Shown here one piece after another: positions 34,947 through 46,784 of a stretch of 64,000 nucleotides of DNA (position 1 is its first letter; each line of letters begins with the position of its first letter). Both the position numbers and the translations under genes were made by a program. The notes beneath the pieces were generated by a model. The model was not told the DNA's origin. It saw nothing but the letters and a program-made list of their open reading frames with translations, and made no database searches. Location: positions 1 to 64,000 of the forward strand of contig JAITLO010000047.1 in NCBI GenBank assembly GCA_031277855.1, written 5' to 3'. The DNA comes from Acidovorax sp. (GTDB lineage: Bacteria; Pseudomonadota; Gammaproteobacteria; Burkholderiales; Burkholderiaceae_C).

Positions 34947-35933
34947 ATGCAGGCCATAGAAATCAGCCGTTTCGGTCCGCCCGAAGTGCTGCAGTCTTGC
35001 GAGCGCCCCATGCCTGAGCACCAGGCGGGCGAGGTGTTGATCCGGGTGAGCGCCAGTGGCGTGAACCGCCCGGATGTGATCCAGCGCAAGGGTGCTTACC
35101 CGCCGCCGCCGGGTGCTTCCGACCTGCCGGGTCTGGAAGTCGCGGGGGTGATTGAAGCGGGTGATGCCGCAGCCATGGCGGCTGCCGGTTTTGCGGTGGG
35201 TGACCGTGTCTGCGCGCTGCTGCAAGGCGGTGGTTATGCCCAGTACTGTGCCGTGCCGGTGGGCCAATGCCTTCCGGTGCCGCAAGGGCTGGGCGATGAA
35301 GAGGCTGCGGCGCTGCCGGAGACCTTTTTCACCGTCTGGAGCAATGTCTTTCAGCGTGGCCGTTTGCAGGCTGGCGAGACCTTGTTGATCCAGGGTGGCA
35401 GCAGCGGTATTGGCGTGACGGCGATTCAGCTGGCCAAGGCCTTCGGTGCCAAGGTCATCGTCACTGCAGGCACTGACGCCAAGTGCGCCGAATGCCTGAA
35501 GCTGGGTGCCGACCACGCCATCAATTACAAGACCCAGGACTTTGAGCAAGAAGCCTTGCGGCTGACGGCCAACCGGGGTGTGGATGTCATTCTCGACATG
35601 GTGGCTGGCAGCTATGTGGAGCGCGAAGTGCGTTGCCTGGCAGAAGACGGCCGTCTGGTGGTGATTGCCGTGCAAGGTGGTGTGGAGGCTGGCTTCAACG
35701 CCGGCCTGTTGATGCGCCGTCGCCTGACGCTGACGGGCAGCACGCTGCGCCCGCGCGATGTGGCCTTCAAGGCTGCGATTGGCCGCGAGCTGCGTGAGCG
35801 GGTCTGGCCTTTGCTGGAGCAGCGCCGCGTGCGGCCCATTATTCACAGCCGTTTTGCGGCCCGTGATGCGGCCCAGGCCCATGCGTTGATGGAGTCGGGC
35901 GATTTGATCGGCAAGATTGTTTTGACCTGGTGA
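34947..35933 (+). CDS. NAD(P)H quinone oxidoreductase (zinc-free MDR family)
   Basis: 328 residues of the medium-chain dehydrogenase/reductase superfamily, PIG3/QOR type. The N-terminal GroES-like domain (SASGVNRPDVIQRKGAYPPP) lacks the catalytic zinc ligands. The Rossmann motif GGSSGIGVTAIQLAKAFGA (about residues 149-167) binds NADPH. Relatives reduce quinones. The start at 34947 gives MQAIEISRFGPPEVL, preceded at 12 nt by AAAGGA. It lies 10 bp before tpiA and is probably cotranscribed with it. Confidence 0.92.
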   Translation: MQAIEISRFGPPEVLQSCERPMPEHQAGEVLIRVSASGVNRPDVIQRKGAYPPPPGASDLPGLEVAGVIEAGDAAAMAAAGFAVGDRVCALLQGGGYAQYCAVPVGQCLPVPQGLGDEEAAALPETFFTVWSNVFQRGRLQAGETLLIQGGSSGIGVTAIQLAKAFGAKVIVTAGTDAKCAECLKLGADHAINYKTQDFEQEALRLTANRGVDVILDMVAGSYVEREVRCLAEDGRLVVIAVQGGVEAGFNAGLLMRRRLTLTGSTLRPRDVAFKAAIGRELRERVWPLLEQRRVRPIIHSRFAARDAAQAHALMESGDLIGKIVLTW

Positions 35934-35942
35934 GCGAAGCAG

Positions 35943-36689
35943 ATGAAGAAAAAACTGATTGTTGGCAACTGGAAGATGAATGGCGGCCTGCAGGCCAACG
36001 CCGAGTTGCTGGCGGGTATTCGCCAGGGTCTGCCCGCAGCGCTGAACTGCGATGTGGGCGTGGCCGTGCCTGCGCCTTATCTGGCCCAGGTGCAAACGGC
36101 GGTCGCAGGTTCGTCCATTGCCGTGGGTGCGCAAGACGTCTCGCAGCACGAAAAAGGTGCTTACACCGGTGAGGTGTCGGCCACCATGCTGCAGGAATTT
36201 GCGGTGCGTTATGCCCTGGTGGGTCACAGCGAGCGTCGCCAATACCATGGCGAAACCGATGCCACCGTGGCGCTGAAGGCCCAGGCTGCACTGGCCAAGG
36301 GCATCACGCCTGTGGTGTGTGTGGGTGAAACATTGGCCGAGCGCGAAGCCGGGCAGACCGAGGTTGTGGTCAAGCGCCAGCTGGCAGCCGTGATCCAGCA
36401 AGTGGGTCACTGCGTCAGCGAGCTGGTTGTGGCCTATGAGCCCGTGTGGGCCATTGGCACCGGCAAGACTGCCAGCCCCGAGCAGGCCCAAGCCGTGCAT
36501 GCCGTGCTGCGTGCCCAGCTGGCGGCTGCCACGGCACAGGCTGACCGCGTGCCGTTGCTGTATGGCGGCAGCATGAATGCTGCCAACGCAGCCCAACTGC
36601 TGGCCCAGCCCGATATCGATGGCGGCCTGATTGGTGGTGCTGCCTTGAAGGCGGGTGACTTTTTGCAAATTATTGCTGCGGCCCAATAA
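35943..36689 (+). CDS. tpiA: Triosephosphate isomerase
   Basis: This glycolytic enzyme interconverts DHAP and glyceraldehyde 3-phosphate in the cytoplasm. The 248-residue TIM barrel has the catalytic residues Lys11 (GNWKMN), His95 (LVGHSERR) and Glu166 ([14 protein letters not shown]), with the mobile loop 6 (VWAIGTGKT) intact. The start at 35943 is the conserved [13 protein letters not shown]. It lies 10 bp after the oxidoreductase and 39 bp before secG. Confidence 0.98.
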   Translation: MKKKLIVGNWKMNGGLQANAELLAGIRQGLPAALNCDVGVAVPAPYLAQVQTAVAGSSIAVGAQDVSQHEKGAYTGEVSATMLQEFAVRYALVGHSERRQYHGETDATVALKAQAALAKGITPVVCVGETLAEREAGQTEVVVKRQLAAVIQQVGHCVSELVVAYEPVWAIGTGKTASPEQAQAVHAVLRAQLAAATAQADRVPLLYGGSMNAANAAQLLAQPDIDGGLIGGAALKAGDFLQIIAAAQ

Positions 36690-36727
36690 GTGGGCGCATA
36701 ACAAGCTATTGATTTAGGAGTAAGTGA

Positions 36728-37129
36728 ATGCAAGCTTTATCTGGTGTGATTTTGGGTGTGCAAATGCTCACCGCCCTGGGCATGATTGGCCTGATCCTGA
36801 TCCAGCACGGCAAGGGTGCAGACATGGGTGCGGCCTTTGGCAGCGGTAGCTCGGGCAGCCTGTTCGGCGCTTCGGGCAGTGCCAACTTCCTGTCGCGCAC
36901 CACAGGTGTGCTGGCCACTGTGTTTTTTGTCTGCACTCTGGCGCTGGCCTATCTGGGCACCAACCGTCCCGCAGCCAGCGCTGGCAGCGTGCTGGAAAGC
37001 ACGCCTGCGGCCAGCATCCCCGCGCCTGCAGCCATGACCCCCGAAGTGCCTGCTCCGGTGGCCAATGATGTGCCTGCACCGGTGCAGCAGCCTGCTGCGC
37101 CGGCAGCGGAGTCGGCGCCAGCGAAATAA
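36728..37129 (+). CDS. secG: Preprotein translocase subunit SecG
   Basis: 133 residues. SecG is the small helper subunit of the SecYEG channel in the inner membrane. Two hydrophobic helices (LSGVILGVQMLTALGMIGLI; LATVFFVCTLALAYLG) flank the conserved GADMGAAFGSGSSGSLFGAS loop. The C-terminus is a long Ala/Pro/Val tail, common in betaproteobacterial SecG. The start follows TTAGGAG. A tRNA-Leu and the nuo operon follow, the usual arrangement. Confidence 0.95.
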   Translation: MQALSGVILGVQMLTALGMIGLILIQHGKGADMGAAFGSGSSGSLFGASGSANFLSRTTGVLATVFFVCTLALAYLGTNRPAASAGSVLESTPAASIPAPAAMTPEVPAPVANDVPAPVQQPAAPAAESAPAK

Positions 37130-37140
37130 ATGGACGCCAC

Positions 37141-37173
37141 CCTGAAAAATCCTCAAGACGCGGGTTTTTCAGG
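37141..37173. terminator. Inverted repeat after secG
   Basis: CCTGAAAAA (37141-37149) pairs with TTTTTCAGG (37165-37173) around a 15-nt loop. It may attenuate secG transcripts; the right arm runs into the next -10 box. Confidence 0.45.
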
Positions 37174-37174
37174 A

Positions 37175-37180
37175 TAGAAT
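37175..37180 (+). promoter_or_regulatory. -10 box for tRNA-Leu and nuo
   Basis: TAGAAT about 75 nt before tRNA-Leu and 230 nt before nuoA. A strong -35 is not seen. The nuo operon may be read from here through the tRNA. Confidence 0.5.
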
Positions 37181-37254
37181 GCAGAGATTGCCTGGACAGC
37201 CAAAGCCTTTGTTAGAGGGGGCTCCTCATGCCATCCAGGCACTCGGGACGAAAT

Positions 37255-37340
37255 GCCGTCGTGGTGGAATTGGTAGACACGCTATCTTGAGGGGGTAGTG
37301 GCGTAAAGCTGTGCGAGTTCGAGTCTCGCCGACGGCACCA
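37255..37340 (+). tRNA. tRNA-Leu(GAG)
   Basis: The acceptor stem GCCGTCG pairs with CGACGGC, with A and encoded CCA after it. The anticodon loop in CTATC-ttGAGgg-GGTAG reads GAG. The long variable arm is typical of leucine tRNAs. 86 nt. Confidence 0.95.
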
Positions 37341-37407
37341 CATATAACAAGCCTGCCCTGATCAGGCAGTGGTCGGGGCAAGGTCAAGCGGGAAACGCGA
37401 CCTCAAG

Positions 37408-37767
37408 ATGAACCTCGATCAATACCTCCCCGTTCTCTTGTTCATCATCGTGGGCATGGCCGTTGGTGTCGTGCCCCTGGTGCTCGGCTACGTGCTGGGC
37501 CCCAATCGTCCGGATGATGCCAAGAACTCCCCTTACGAATGCGGCTTTGAGGCCTTCGACGATGCGCGCGGCAAGTTCGATGTGCGTTACTACCTCGTCG
37601 CCATTCTGTTCATCCTTTTTGATTTGGAAATCGCTTTCCTGCTGCCCTGGGCTGTTGCGCTCCAGGACGTAGGTGTGGCAGGTTTCGTGGCTGTGCTGAT
37701 CTTCCTGGCGGTTCTGGTCGTGGGTTTTGCCTACGAGTGGAAAAAGGGCGCCCTGGATTGGGAATGA
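37408..37767 (+). CDS. nuoA: NADH-quinone oxidoreductase subunit A
   Basis: 119 residues with three membrane helices. NuoA lies at the junction of the membrane and peripheral arms near the quinone site. Motifs: [20 protein letters not shown] with the conserved Cys of the loop, and the third helix [13 protein letters not shown]. The start at 37408 gives [12 protein letters not shown]. It is the first gene of a complete 14-gene operon, 67 bp after tRNA-Leu. Confidence 0.97.
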   Translation: MNLDQYLPVLLFIIVGMAVGVVPLVLGYVLGPNRPDDAKNSPYECGFEAFDDARGKFDVRYYLVAILFILFDLEIAFLLPWAVALQDVGVAGFVAVLIFLAVLVVGFAYEWKKGALDWE

Positions 37768-37792
37768 CGGCGAAAGACAAAAAGGAAACACG

Positions 37793-38272
37793 ATGATCGA
37801 AGGTGTGATGAAGGAAGGCTTTGTCACCACCAGCTATGACGCTGTGGTGAACTGGGCCAAGACCGGATCGATCTGGCCCATGACGTTCGGTCTGGCCTGC
37901 TGCGCAGTGGAGATGATGCACGCCGCTGCCGCGCGCTATGACCTGGCGCGTTTCGGTGCGGAAGTGTTCCGTCCCAGCCCGCGCCAGTCCGACCTGATGA
38001 TCGTGGCCGGCACGCTGTGCAACAAAATGGCTCCGGCACTGCGCAAGGTCTATGACCAGATGTCCGAGCCGCGCTGGGTGCTCTCCATGGGCTCCTGCGC
38101 CAATGGTGGCGGCTACTACCACTACAGCTACTCCGTGGTGCGCGGCTGCGACCGCGTGGTGCCCGTGGACGTCTATGTCCCCGGCTGCCCCCCCACTGCC
38201 GAAGCACTGATCTACGGCATCATCCAGCTGCAGCAAAAAATCCGCCGCACGAACACCATCGCTCGCGTCTAA
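37793..38272 (+). CDS. nuoB: NADH-quinone oxidoreductase subunit B
   Basis: 159 residues, peripheral arm. It carries the N2 4Fe-4S cluster that passes electrons to quinone. Ligands are the tandem Cys36-Cys37 ([11 protein letters not shown]), Cys102 ([15 protein letters not shown]) and Cys132 ([11 protein letters not shown]). The start at 37793 ([13 protein letters not shown]) follows AAAGGAAACACG. 25 bp after nuoA. Confidence 0.98.
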   Translation: MIEGVMKEGFVTTSYDAVVNWAKTGSIWPMTFGLACCAVEMMHAAAARYDLARFGAEVFRPSPRQSDLMIVAGTLCNKMAPALRKVYDQMSEPRWVLSMGSCANGGGYYHYSYSVVRGCDRVVPVDVYVPGCPPTAEALIYGIIQLQQKIRRTNTIARV

Positions 38273-38281
38273 GGAGTTCAG

Positions 38282-38890
38282 ATGTCTGCAATCGCTATTC
38301 AGCCCGAAAAGCTTCGGGATCTGGTGGCTGCTGCCTTGGGTGAAAAGGCCCGCAGTGTCACAGTCGCACTGGGAGAGGTCACCGTCGAGGTGTCTGCAGC
38401 CCAGTATTACGCCGCCATGCAAGTGCTGCGCGATGCCCCGGAATGCCGTTTCGAGCAGCTGGTGGATCTGTGTGGCATGGACTACTCCACTTACGCAGAA
38501 GTGGGCACCGAAGGTGCCCGTTTTGCTGCTGTGTCGCACCTGCTGTCCGTGAGCCTGAACCAGCGCGTTCGCGTGCGTGTTTATGCCGAGGATGACGAGT
38601 ATCCGGTGGTGGCTTCGGTCACGCCGCTGTGGAGCGCAGCCAACTGGTTTGAGCGCGAAGCCTTTGACCTGTATGGCATCGTCTTCGAAGGTCACGACGA
38701 CCTGCGCCGCATCCTGACCGACTACGGTTTCATCGGCCACCCTTTCCGCAAGGACTTCCCCCTGTCCGGTCATGTGGAAATGCGCTACGACGAGGAACTG
38801 GGTCGCGTGGTCTACCAGCCGGTGACCATCGAGCCGCGCGAGATCACCCCGCGCATCATCCGCGAAGAGAAGTACGGAGGCCTGCACTGA
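38282..38890 (+). CDS. nuoC: NADH-quinone oxidoreductase subunit C
   Basis: 202 residues, peripheral arm, the 30-kDa subunit. It forms the quinone-cavity scaffold with NuoD. The signature is [20 protein letters not shown] and [19 protein letters not shown]. NuoC and NuoD are separate proteins here, unlike the fused NuoCD of enterobacteria. Spacing: 9 bp after nuoB, 28 bp before nuoD. Confidence 0.97.
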   Translation: MSAIAIQPEKLRDLVAAALGEKARSVTVALGEVTVEVSAAQYYAAMQVLRDAPECRFEQLVDLCGMDYSTYAEVGTEGARFAAVSHLLSVSLNQRVRVRVYAEDDEYPVVASVTPLWSAANWFEREAFDLYGIVFEGHDDLRRILTDYGFIGHPFRKDFPLSGHVEMRYDEELGRVVYQPVTIEPREITPRIIREEKYGGLH

Positions 38891-38918
38891 AGCGCCTAGC
38901 GCCTCCGAGTGGACGATC

Positions 38919-40168
<1,250 letters not shown>

Positions 40169-40172
<4 letters not shown>

Positions 40173-40660
40173 TTACTGAAGCGACTAAGGCGCGCTTTGC
40201 GCGCGAGGTGGCCAAGTACCCGCCCGAGCAGAAGCAGTCTGCCGTGATGGCCTGCTTGTCCATCGTTCAGCAGGAGCAGGGCTGGGTCAGCCCCGAGAGC
40301 GAGGCGGTCATCGCCGAAGTGCTGGACATGCCCCAGATTGCGGTGCACGAAGTCACCACCTTCTACAACATGTACAACCAGCAGCCCGTTGGCAAGTACA
40401 AGCTCAACGTCTGCACCAACCTGCCATGCCAGCTGCGTGACGGTTATAAGGCCTTGCACCACCTGGAAGCCAAGCTGGGCATCAAGATGGGTGAGACCAC
40501 GGCTGACGGCATGTTCACGCTGCAGCAATCCGAGTGCCTGGGCGCCTGTGCCGACTCGCCGGTGATGCTGGTGAACGACCGCTGCATGTGCAGCTTCATG
40601 AGCAATGAAAAGCTCGACGAGCTGGTCGACGGCCTGCGTGCCGCGGAGGGCAAGGCATGA
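40169..40660 (+). CDS. nuoE: NADH-quinone oxidoreductase subunit E
   Basis: 163 residues, peripheral arm, thioredoxin-like 24-kDa subunit. The N1a 2Fe-2S cluster is bound by Cys82, Cys87 ([12 protein letters not shown]), Cys123 and Cys127 ([10 protein letters not shown]). It docks on NuoF. It overlaps nuoD and nuoF by 4 nt each, which points to coupled translation. Confidence 0.98.
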
Positions 40661-42030
40661 GCGGCATTCTGAACAATCCCGCAGCCAATGCGGTGCTGGC
40701 CAAGTTTGCCTCTTCGGGCAACGAGACCTGCTTCCATGGTCGCCACATCAACCCCCAGATCTATGCCGATCTGAATGGCAGCAACTGGTCCATCAAGGAC
40801 TATGAAGCGCGTGGCGGCTATGCCGCACTGCGCAAGCTGCTGGGCAAGGACGGCTCCGAGGGCCTGACGCAAGACCAGGTCATCGCCACCTTGAAGGAAT
40901 CCGGCCTGCGCGGTCGCGGTGGTGCGGGCTTCCCCACCGGCCTGAAGTGGAGCTTCATGCCCCGCACCTTCCCCGGCCAGAAGCACCTGGTATGCAACTC
41001 GGACGAGGGCGAGCCCGGCACCTGCAAGGACCGCGAGATCCTGGTGCACAACCCCCACATCGTGATCGAGGGCATGATCATTGCCGCCTACGCCATGGGC
41101 ATCACGGTGGGCTACAACTACATCCACGGCGAAATCTTCGACGCTTACGAGCGTTTTGAAGCCGCCCTGGAAGAGGCGCGTGCCGCCGGCTACCTGGGTG
41201 ACAACATCCTGGGCAGCAGCTTCAGCTTCCAGCTGCACGCTCACCATGGCTTTGGCGCCTACATTTGCGGCGAGGAAACCGCGCTGCTGGAATCGCTGGA
41301 AGGCAAGAAGGGTCAGCCCCGCTTCAAGCCGCCATTCCCGGCCAGCTTTGGTCTGTATGGCAAGCCCACGACCATCAACAACACCGAAACCTTTGCGGCC
41401 GTTCCCTGGATCATCCGCAACGGCGGCCAGGCCTACCTGGAATGCGGCAAGCCCAACAACGGTGGCACCAAGATCTTCTCGGTCAGCGGTGACGTGAACC
41501 TGCCCGGCAACTACGAAGTGCCCATGGGTACGCCGTTCTCCAAGCTGCTGGAGCTCGCAGGCGGTGTACGCACCGGCCGCAAGCTCAAGGCCGTGATTCC
41601 CGGTGGTTCGTCCTCACCCGTTCTGCCGGCCGACATCATCATGGAATGCACCATGGACTACGACTCCATCGCCAAGGCCGGCTCCATGCTGGGTTCGGGC
41701 GCTGTGATCGTGATGGACGACTCGCGCGACATGGTCGAGAGCCTGCTGCGCCTGTCTTACTTCTACCAGCACGAGTCCTGCGGCCAGTGCACGCCCTGCC
41801 GCGAAGGCACGGGCTGGCTGTGGCGTGTGGTGAACCGTATCCAGCACGGCGAAGGCCGTCCGGAAGACATCGAGTTGCTGGACTCCGTGTCCGTGAACAT
41901 CATGGGCCGCACCATCTGCGCCCTGGGCGATGCAGCGGCCATGCCGGTGCGCGCCATGATCAAGCACTTCCGCCACGAGTTCGAAGCGAAGATCCAGAAC
42001 GCTTCCAAACAGGCTGCCAAGGCCGCCTGA
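40657..42030 (+). CDS. nuoF: NADH-quinone oxidoreductase subunit F
   Basis: 457 residues, the 51-kDa NADH-oxidising subunit with FMN. NADH/FMN site motifs: [20 protein letters not shown] and [16 protein letters not shown]. The N3 4Fe-4S cluster ligands include Cys375, Cys378 and Cys381 in [12 protein letters not shown], with the fourth in [10 protein letters not shown]. The start overlaps nuoE by 4 nt; nuoG follows after 15 bp. Confidence 0.98.
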   Translation: MSGILNNPAANAVLAKFASSGNETCFHGRHINPQIYADLNGSNWSIKDYEARGGYAALRKLLGKDGSEGLTQDQVIATLKESGLRGRGGAGFPTGLKWSFMPRTFPGQKHLVCNSDEGEPGTCKDREILVHNPHIVIEGMIIAAYAMGITVGYNYIHGEIFDAYERFEAALEEARAAGYLGDNILGSSFSFQLHAHHGFGAYICGEETALLESLEGKKGQPRFKPPFPASFGLYGKPTTINNTETFAAVPWIIRNGGQAYLECGKPNNGGTKIFSVSGDVNLPGNYEVPMGTPFSKLLELAGGVRTGRKLKAVIPGGSSSPVLPADIIMECTMDYDSIAKAGSMLGSGAVIVMDDSRDMVESLLRLSYFYQHESCGQCTPCREGTGWLWRVVNRIQHGEGRPEDIELLDSVSVNIMGRTICALGDAAAMPVRAMIKHFRHEFEAKIQNASKQAAKAA

Positions 42031-42045
42031 TCGCGAGATAAGCAT

Positions 42046-44160
42046 ATGGTTGAAATTGAACTGGACGGTAAGAAGGTGGAGGTCGCCGAAGGCTGCATGG
42101 TCATGCATGCAGCCGAGAAGGCCGGCACCTATATCCCGCATTTCTGCTACCACAAGAAGCTGTCCATTGCGGCCAACTGCCGCATGTGTCTGGTGGATGT
42201 GGAGAAGGCTCCCAAGCCCATGCCTGCCTGCGCCACGCCTGTGACGCAAGGCATGATCGTGCGCACCAAGAGTGACAAGGCCATCAAGGCCCAGCAATCG
42301 GTGATGGAGTTTTTGCTCATCAATCACCCGCTGGACTGCCCCATCTGCGACCAGGGTGGCGAATGCCAGCTGCAAGACCTGGCCGTGGGCTATGGCGGTG
42401 GCAGCTCGCGCTACGAGGAAGACAAGCGCGTGGTGTTCCACAAGGATGTGGGCCCGCTGATTTCCATGCAGGAAATGAGCCGCTGCATCCACTGCACCCG
42501 CTGCGTGCGCTTTGGCCAAGAGATCTCCGGCATCATGGAGCTCGGCATGGTCAACCGCGGCGAGCACTCGGAAATCACCACCGTGGTGGGTGATACCGTG
42601 GACTCCGAGCTGTCGGGCAATATGATCGACATCTGCCCCGTGGGCGCGCTGACCAGCAAGCCCTTCCGCTACAGCGCCCGTACCTGGGAGCTGTCGCGCC
42701 GCAAGTCGGTCTCGCCCCACGACTCCACCGGTGCCAATCTGATCGTGCAGGTCAAGAACCACCGCGTGATGCGCGTCGTGCCCTTCGAGAACGAAGCCGT
42801 CAACGAATGCTGGATTGCTGACCGCGATCGTTTCTCCTATGAAGCGCTCAACGGTGAAGACCGCCTGACCCGCCCCATGCTCAAGCAAGGCGGCGAGTGG
42901 AAGGAAGTCGACTGGCAGACCGCACTGGAATATGTGGCCAACGGCCTGCGCAACATCAAGAACGATCACGGTGCCAACAGCGTGGCTGCCCTGGTCAGCC
43001 CCCACAGCACGCTGGAAGAGCTGTACCTGGCCGGCGCTTTGGTGCGCGGCGTGGGCAGCGACAGCATCGACTGGCGCCTGCGCCATGGCGAATTCGCCGC
43101 CGCACAAGGCGTGCGTTGGCTGGGTATGCCGATTGCTGCACTGAACGAGCTGCAGTCGGTGCTGGTCGTGGGTTCCAACCTGCGCAAAGACCATCCGCTG
43201 TTTGCACAGCGCATTCGCCAGGCTGCCAAGAAGGGCTGCAAGGTGTTTGCCATCAACGGCCGTGTCTACGACTGGGCACTGCCGGTGACGGCTTCCGTCG
43301 TGGCTGCTGCCGACTGGGCCCAGGCACTGGCCGATGTGGCCGCTGCCGTGGCCCAGGCCAAGGGTGTGGATGCGCCCGTGGCGGGTACAGGCAATGCCGA
43401 AGCCGCTGCCATCGCCCAAGCTCTGCTGTCGGGCGAGCGCAAGGCCGTGTTGCTGGGCAATGCCGCTGCACACCATGCCCATGCCGAAAGCCTGCTGGCT
43501 CTGGCGCAATGGATTGGCGAGCAGACTGGCGCTGTGGTGGGTTACCTCAGCCAAGCCGCCAACACCGTGGGTGCGCAATGGGTCAAGGCCCAGCCTCAGG
43601 CACAAGGCCTGAATGCCGCGCAAATCACGGCAGGCCAGGCCAAGGCCGTGATTCTGCTGAACAACGAACCGGTGTTCGACACTGCTGCGGGCGCCAAGGC
43701 GGCCGAAGGTCTGTCCAAGGCCGAGATGGTGGTGACGCTCAGCCCGTTCAAGACGAATCTGGAATTCAGCGATGTGCTGTTGCCCATTGCTCCGTTCACC
43801 GAGACTTCGGGCAGCTTCGTCAACGCCGAAGGCCTGGTGCAGAGTTTCCACGCCGTGGTCAAGCCGCAAGGCGAGGCCCGTCCGGCCTGGAAGGTGCTGC
43901 GCGTGCTGGGCAATCTGCTGGGTGTGTCGGGCATGGACTTCGAGTCCTCGCAAGACGTGCTGGCCGTGGCCGCTCGCGGCACCAGCCAGCTGGGCGCGGA
44001 ACTGAGCAACCGTACGAATGCCGCTGCTGCCGTGGTGAGCACCGCTGCTGCCGAACCGGTGACCGCCAGCATTTACCAATTGGACAGCATTGTTCGTCGA
44101 GCCCCTGCGCTGCAACTGACGGCAGATGCGCGTGAGGCCCGCGAAGGAGGCGCTGCATGA
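42046..44160 (+). CDS. nuoG: NADH-quinone oxidoreductase subunit G
   Basis: 704 residues, the 75-kDa subunit and the largest of the peripheral arm. Its N-terminal domain carries the 2Fe-2S and 4Fe-4S clusters ([56 protein letters not shown]). The rest is a molybdopterin-oxidoreductase-like domain without a cofactor. The length is in the range of betaproteobacterial NuoG, shorter than E. coli. It overlaps nuoH by 4 nt. Confidence 0.97.
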   Translation: MVEIELDGKKVEVAEGCMVMHAAEKAGTYIPHFCYHKKLSIAANCRMCLVDVEKAPKPMPACATPVTQGMIVRTKSDKAIKAQQSVMEFLLINHPLDCPICDQGGECQLQDLAVGYGGGSSRYEEDKRVVFHKDVGPLISMQEMSRCIHCTRCVRFGQEISGIMELGMVNRGEHSEITTVVGDTVDSELSGNMIDICPVGALTSKPFRYSARTWELSRRKSVSPHDSTGANLIVQVKNHRVMRVVPFENEAVNECWIADRDRFSYEALNGEDRLTRPMLKQGGEWKEVDWQTALEYVANGLRNIKNDHGANSVAALVSPHSTLEELYLAGALVRGVGSDSIDWRLRHGEFAAAQGVRWLGMPIAALNELQSVLVVGSNLRKDHPLFAQRIRQAAKKGCKVFAINGRVYDWALPVTASVVAAADWAQALADVAAAVAQAKGVDAPVAGTGNAEAAAIAQALLSGERKAVLLGNAAAHHAHAESLLALAQWIGEQTGAVVGYLSQAANTVGAQWVKAQPQAQGLNAAQITAGQAKAVILLNNEPVFDTAAGAKAAEGLSKAEMVVTLSPFKTNLEFSDVLLPIAPFTETSGSFVNAEGLVQSFHAVVKPQGEARPAWKVLRVLGNLLGVSGMDFESSQDVLAVAARGTSQLGAELSNRTNAAAAVVSTAAAEPVTASIYQLDSIVRRAPALQLTADAREAREGGAA

Positions 44161-45233
44161 TCGACGCAATCTACAACGGCGGCCTGAATATGGTCGCGGC
44201 CTCCTGGTGGGCCACTGCAGCCTGGCCTGTGATCTGGGCCTTGCTGGGCATCATCTGCATCGTGGCTCCGCTGATGATCGCCGTGGCCTATCTGACCCTG
44301 TGGGAGCGCAAGCTGCTGGGCTGGATGCAGGCGCGTCCCGGTCCCAACCGCGTGGGCCCCTGGGGTCTGCTGCAGCCCATGGCCGACGGCCTGAAGCTGC
44401 TGACCAAGGAGCTGATCTTCCCCTCGGCTGCGGCCAAGGGCCTGTTCTATGTCGGCCCGGTGATGGCCATCATGCCGGCCCTGGCCGCATGGGTGGTGAT
44501 TCCCTTCGCACCTGAAATCGTGCTGGCCGACGTGAATGCCGGTCTGCTGCTGGTCATGGCTATCACCTCCATCGAGGTCTATGGCGTGATCATTGCCGGC
44601 TGGGCTTCGAACTCCAAGTACGCCTTCCTGGGCGCGCTGCGTGCCTCGGCACAGATGGTGAGCTATGAAATCGCCATGGGCTTCTGTTTCCTGGTGGTCA
44701 TCATGGTCAGCGGCAGCATGAATCTGACGCAGATCGTGCTGGGCCAAGGCCAGGGCCAGTTCGCCAGCATGGGCGTGGGCATTCTGTCGTGGAACTGGCT
44801 GCCGCTGCTGCCTATCTTCATCGTCTACCTGATCTCCGTGGTCGCCGAAACCAACCGCCACCCCTTCGACGTGGTGGAAGGCGAATCGGAAATCGTGGCC
44901 GGCCACATGGTCGAGTACTCGGGCATGGGCTTTGCCATCTTCTTCCTGGCCGAATACGCCAGCATGTGGCTGGTGTCCATCCTGGCTGTGATCATGTTCC
45001 TGGGTGGCTGGTTGCCGCCGCTGGATGCCCTGTCCTTTGTGCCGGGCTGGATCTGGCTGGCCATCAAGACCTTCCTGGTCGTGTCCTGCTTCATCTGGAT
45101 TCGCGCCACCTTCCCGCGCTTCCGCTATGACCAGATCATGCGTCTGGGCTGGAAGATTTTCATTCCCGTCACCCTGGTGTGGCTGGTCATCGTGGGTGCC
45201 TGGTTGCACTCGCCTTGGAACATCTGGAACTAA
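44157..45233 (+). CDS. nuoH: NADH-quinone oxidoreductase subunit H
   Basis: 358 residues with eight membrane helices, at the interface to the peripheral arm; it forms part of the quinone entry channel. Motifs: [20 protein letters not shown] and [20 protein letters not shown], the most conserved stretch of the subunit. The start overlaps the nuoG stop. 15 bp to nuoI. Confidence 0.98.
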   Translation: MIDAIYNGGLNMVAASWWATAAWPVIWALLGIICIVAPLMIAVAYLTLWERKLLGWMQARPGPNRVGPWGLLQPMADGLKLLTKELIFPSAAAKGLFYVGPVMAIMPALAAWVVIPFAPEIVLADVNAGLLLVMAITSIEVYGVIIAGWASNSKYAFLGALRASAQMVSYEIAMGFCFLVVIMVSGSMNLTQIVLGQGQGQFASMGVGILSWNWLPLLPIFIVYLISVVAETNRHPFDVVEGESEIVAGHMVEYSGMGFAIFFLAEYASMWLVSILAVIMFLGGWLPPLDALSFVPGWIWLAIKTFLVVSCFIWIRATFPRFRYDQIMRLGWKIFIPVTLVWLVIVGAWLHSPWNIWN

Positions 45234-45248
45234 GCGGGGATACCAAGA

Positions 45249-45758
45249 ATGTCTGCTGTTGCTGCAACCCCATTTTCCTTGAAGGACTTCCTCAAGAGCT
45301 TCATGCTCTGGGAGTTGGCCAAGGGCATGGTGCTGACCGGTCGCTACGCGTTCTCGCGTCGCGTGACGATTCAGTTCCCCGAAGAAAAGACCCCGCTGTC
45401 GCCCCGTTTCCGTGGCCTGCATGCGCTGCGCCGCTATGAAAACGGTGAAGAACGCTGCATTGCCTGCAAGCTGTGCGAAGCCGTGTGCCCTGCCATGGCC
45501 ATCACCATCGAGTCCGATGTGCGTGACGACGGCTCGCGCCGTACCACGCGCTACGACATCGACCTGACCAAGTGCATCTTCTGCGGTTTCTGCGAAGAGA
45601 GCTGCCCGGTCGACTCGATCGTGGAAACACAGATCTTTGAATACCACGGTGAAAAGCGTGGCGACCTGTACTTCACCAAGGACATGTTGCTGGCCGTGGG
45701 TGACCGCTATGAAGCCGACATCGCCGCTGCCAAGGCAGCCGATGCCAAGTACCGCTGA
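45249..45758 (+). CDS. nuoI: NADH-quinone oxidoreductase subunit I
   Basis: 169 residues, peripheral arm, ferredoxin-like. Two 4Fe-4S clusters (N6a, N6b) are bound by [12 protein letters not shown] and [12 protein letters not shown]. The N-terminal amphipathic segment ([20 protein letters not shown]) contacts the membrane arm. The start at 45249 ([14 protein letters not shown]) has a GGGGATACC upstream. Confidence 0.98.
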   Translation: MSAVAATPFSLKDFLKSFMLWELAKGMVLTGRYAFSRRVTIQFPEEKTPLSPRFRGLHALRRYENGEERCIACKLCEAVCPAMAITIESDVRDDGSRRTTRYDIDLTKCIFCGFCEESCPVDSIVETQIFEYHGEKRGDLYFTKDMLLAVGDRYEADIAAAKAADAKYR

Positions 45759-45788
45759 AGCGGCTCCTGATCCAGAAAGATTCGAATC

Positions 45789-46451
45789 ATGGATGCCAAG
45801 ACTGGTTTTTTCTATCTCTTCTCGGCGGTGCTGCTGTTTGCAGCCTTCCGGGTCATCACGGCGCGCAACCCTGTGCACGCTGTGCTCAATCTGATTCTGG
45901 CCTTCTCGCAAGCCGCTGCCATCTGGCTGCTGCTGAAGGCTGAATTCCTGGCCATTGCCCTGGTGCTGGTGTACCTGGGCGCTGTGCTGGTGCTGTTCCT
46001 GTTCGTGGTGATGATGCTGGACATCCGCATCGACACCGTGCGGCGCGGTTTCTGGCGGCATTTCCCGCTGGCAGCCCTGATTGGCGCGGTCATCACCTTT
46101 GAAATGGCCCTGGTGGTCATGGGTGGCTTCAGCGGCATGGACGAGCCCAAGCCGGTGGCCGAGCTGCTCAATGCTGCTGGTCAAGTCGTGCCTTACTCCA
46201 ACACCCAGGCCCTGGGCAAGTTGCTGTACACGCAGTACCTGTACCCGGTTGAAATCGCCTCGGTGATTTTGCTGGTCGCCATGATCACGGCCATTGCCCT
46301 GACGCTGCGCAAGCGCAAGGACAACAAGGCCATCAGTGTTTCGCTGCAGGTGCGCGTGCGCGCCGAGGACCGTCTGACCATGGTCAAGATGCCCAGCACC
46401 CAGGCGCCCGCGCCTGTGGAAGAAACCGTTGTCGAGGAGAAGAAGGCATGA
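45789..46451 (+). CDS. nuoJ: NADH-quinone oxidoreductase subunit J
   Basis: 220 residues with five membrane helices, part of the proton-coupling interface. The family motif is [20 protein letters not shown]. The C-terminal 30 residues (after [20 protein letters not shown]) are a polar tail. It overlaps nuoK by 4 nt (ATGA at 46448). Confidence 0.96.
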   Translation: MDAKTGFFYLFSAVLLFAAFRVITARNPVHAVLNLILAFSQAAAIWLLLKAEFLAIALVLVYLGAVLVLFLFVVMMLDIRIDTVRRGFWRHFPLAALIGAVITFEMALVVMGGFSGMDEPKPVAELLNAAGQVVPYSNTQALGKLLYTQYLYPVEIASVILLVAMITAIALTLRKRKDNKAISVSLQVRVRAEDRLTMVKMPSTQAPAPVEETVVEEKKA

Positions 46452-46756
46452 CGCTCACACTGGGACATTTCCTGACCTTGGGTGCGATGCTGTTCGCCAT
46501 GTCGGTGATCGGGATTTTCCTGAACCGCAAGAACCTCATCGTGCTGCTGATGGCCATCGAATTGATGCTGCTGTCGGTGAACATGAACTTCGTCGCGTTT
46601 TCGCACTACCTGGGTGATATGCACGGCCAAGTGTTCGTGTTTTTCATCCTGACGGTGGCAGCGGCCGAATCGGCCATCGGCCTCGCCATCCTGGTGCTGC
46701 TGTTCCGCAACAAGTCCAGCATCAATGCGGAAGATCTCAACGCCCTGAAGGGCTGA
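46448..46756 (+). CDS. nuoK: NADH-quinone oxidoreductase subunit K
   Basis: 102 residues with three membrane helices, homologous to MrpC antiporter subunits. The membrane-buried Glu in the second helix ([20 protein letters not shown]) and a second Glu in the third ([17 protein letters not shown]) are the proton-path residues. It overlaps the nuoJ stop by 4 nt and lies 28 bp before nuoL. Confidence 0.97.
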   Translation: MTLTLGHFLTLGAMLFAMSVIGIFLNRKNLIVLLMAIELMLLSVNMNFVAFSHYLGDMHGQVFVFFILTVAAAESAIGLAILVLLFRNKSSINAEDLNALKG

Positions 46757-46784
46757 GTCGCCCGTCTTAGCAAGGTCCAGAAGA

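Noticed and set aside
32364-36704. A very long open frame on the minus strand opposite pnp, the oxidoreductase and tpiA (over 1,400 codons).
   Set aside because: It is a reading-frame artefact of strong third-position GC bias; the composition is Gly/His/Leu-rich with no domain, and the plus-strand genes are certain.
37141-37180. A full sigma-70 promoter for nuo with both hexamers.
   Set aside because: Only the TAGAAT -10 is visible; no -35 of good quality lies 16-18 bp upstream.
44073-46184. A long open minus frame opposite nuoH, nuoI and nuoJ.
   Set aside because: Shadow of the nuo genes; Gln/His/Asp-rich without any motif.
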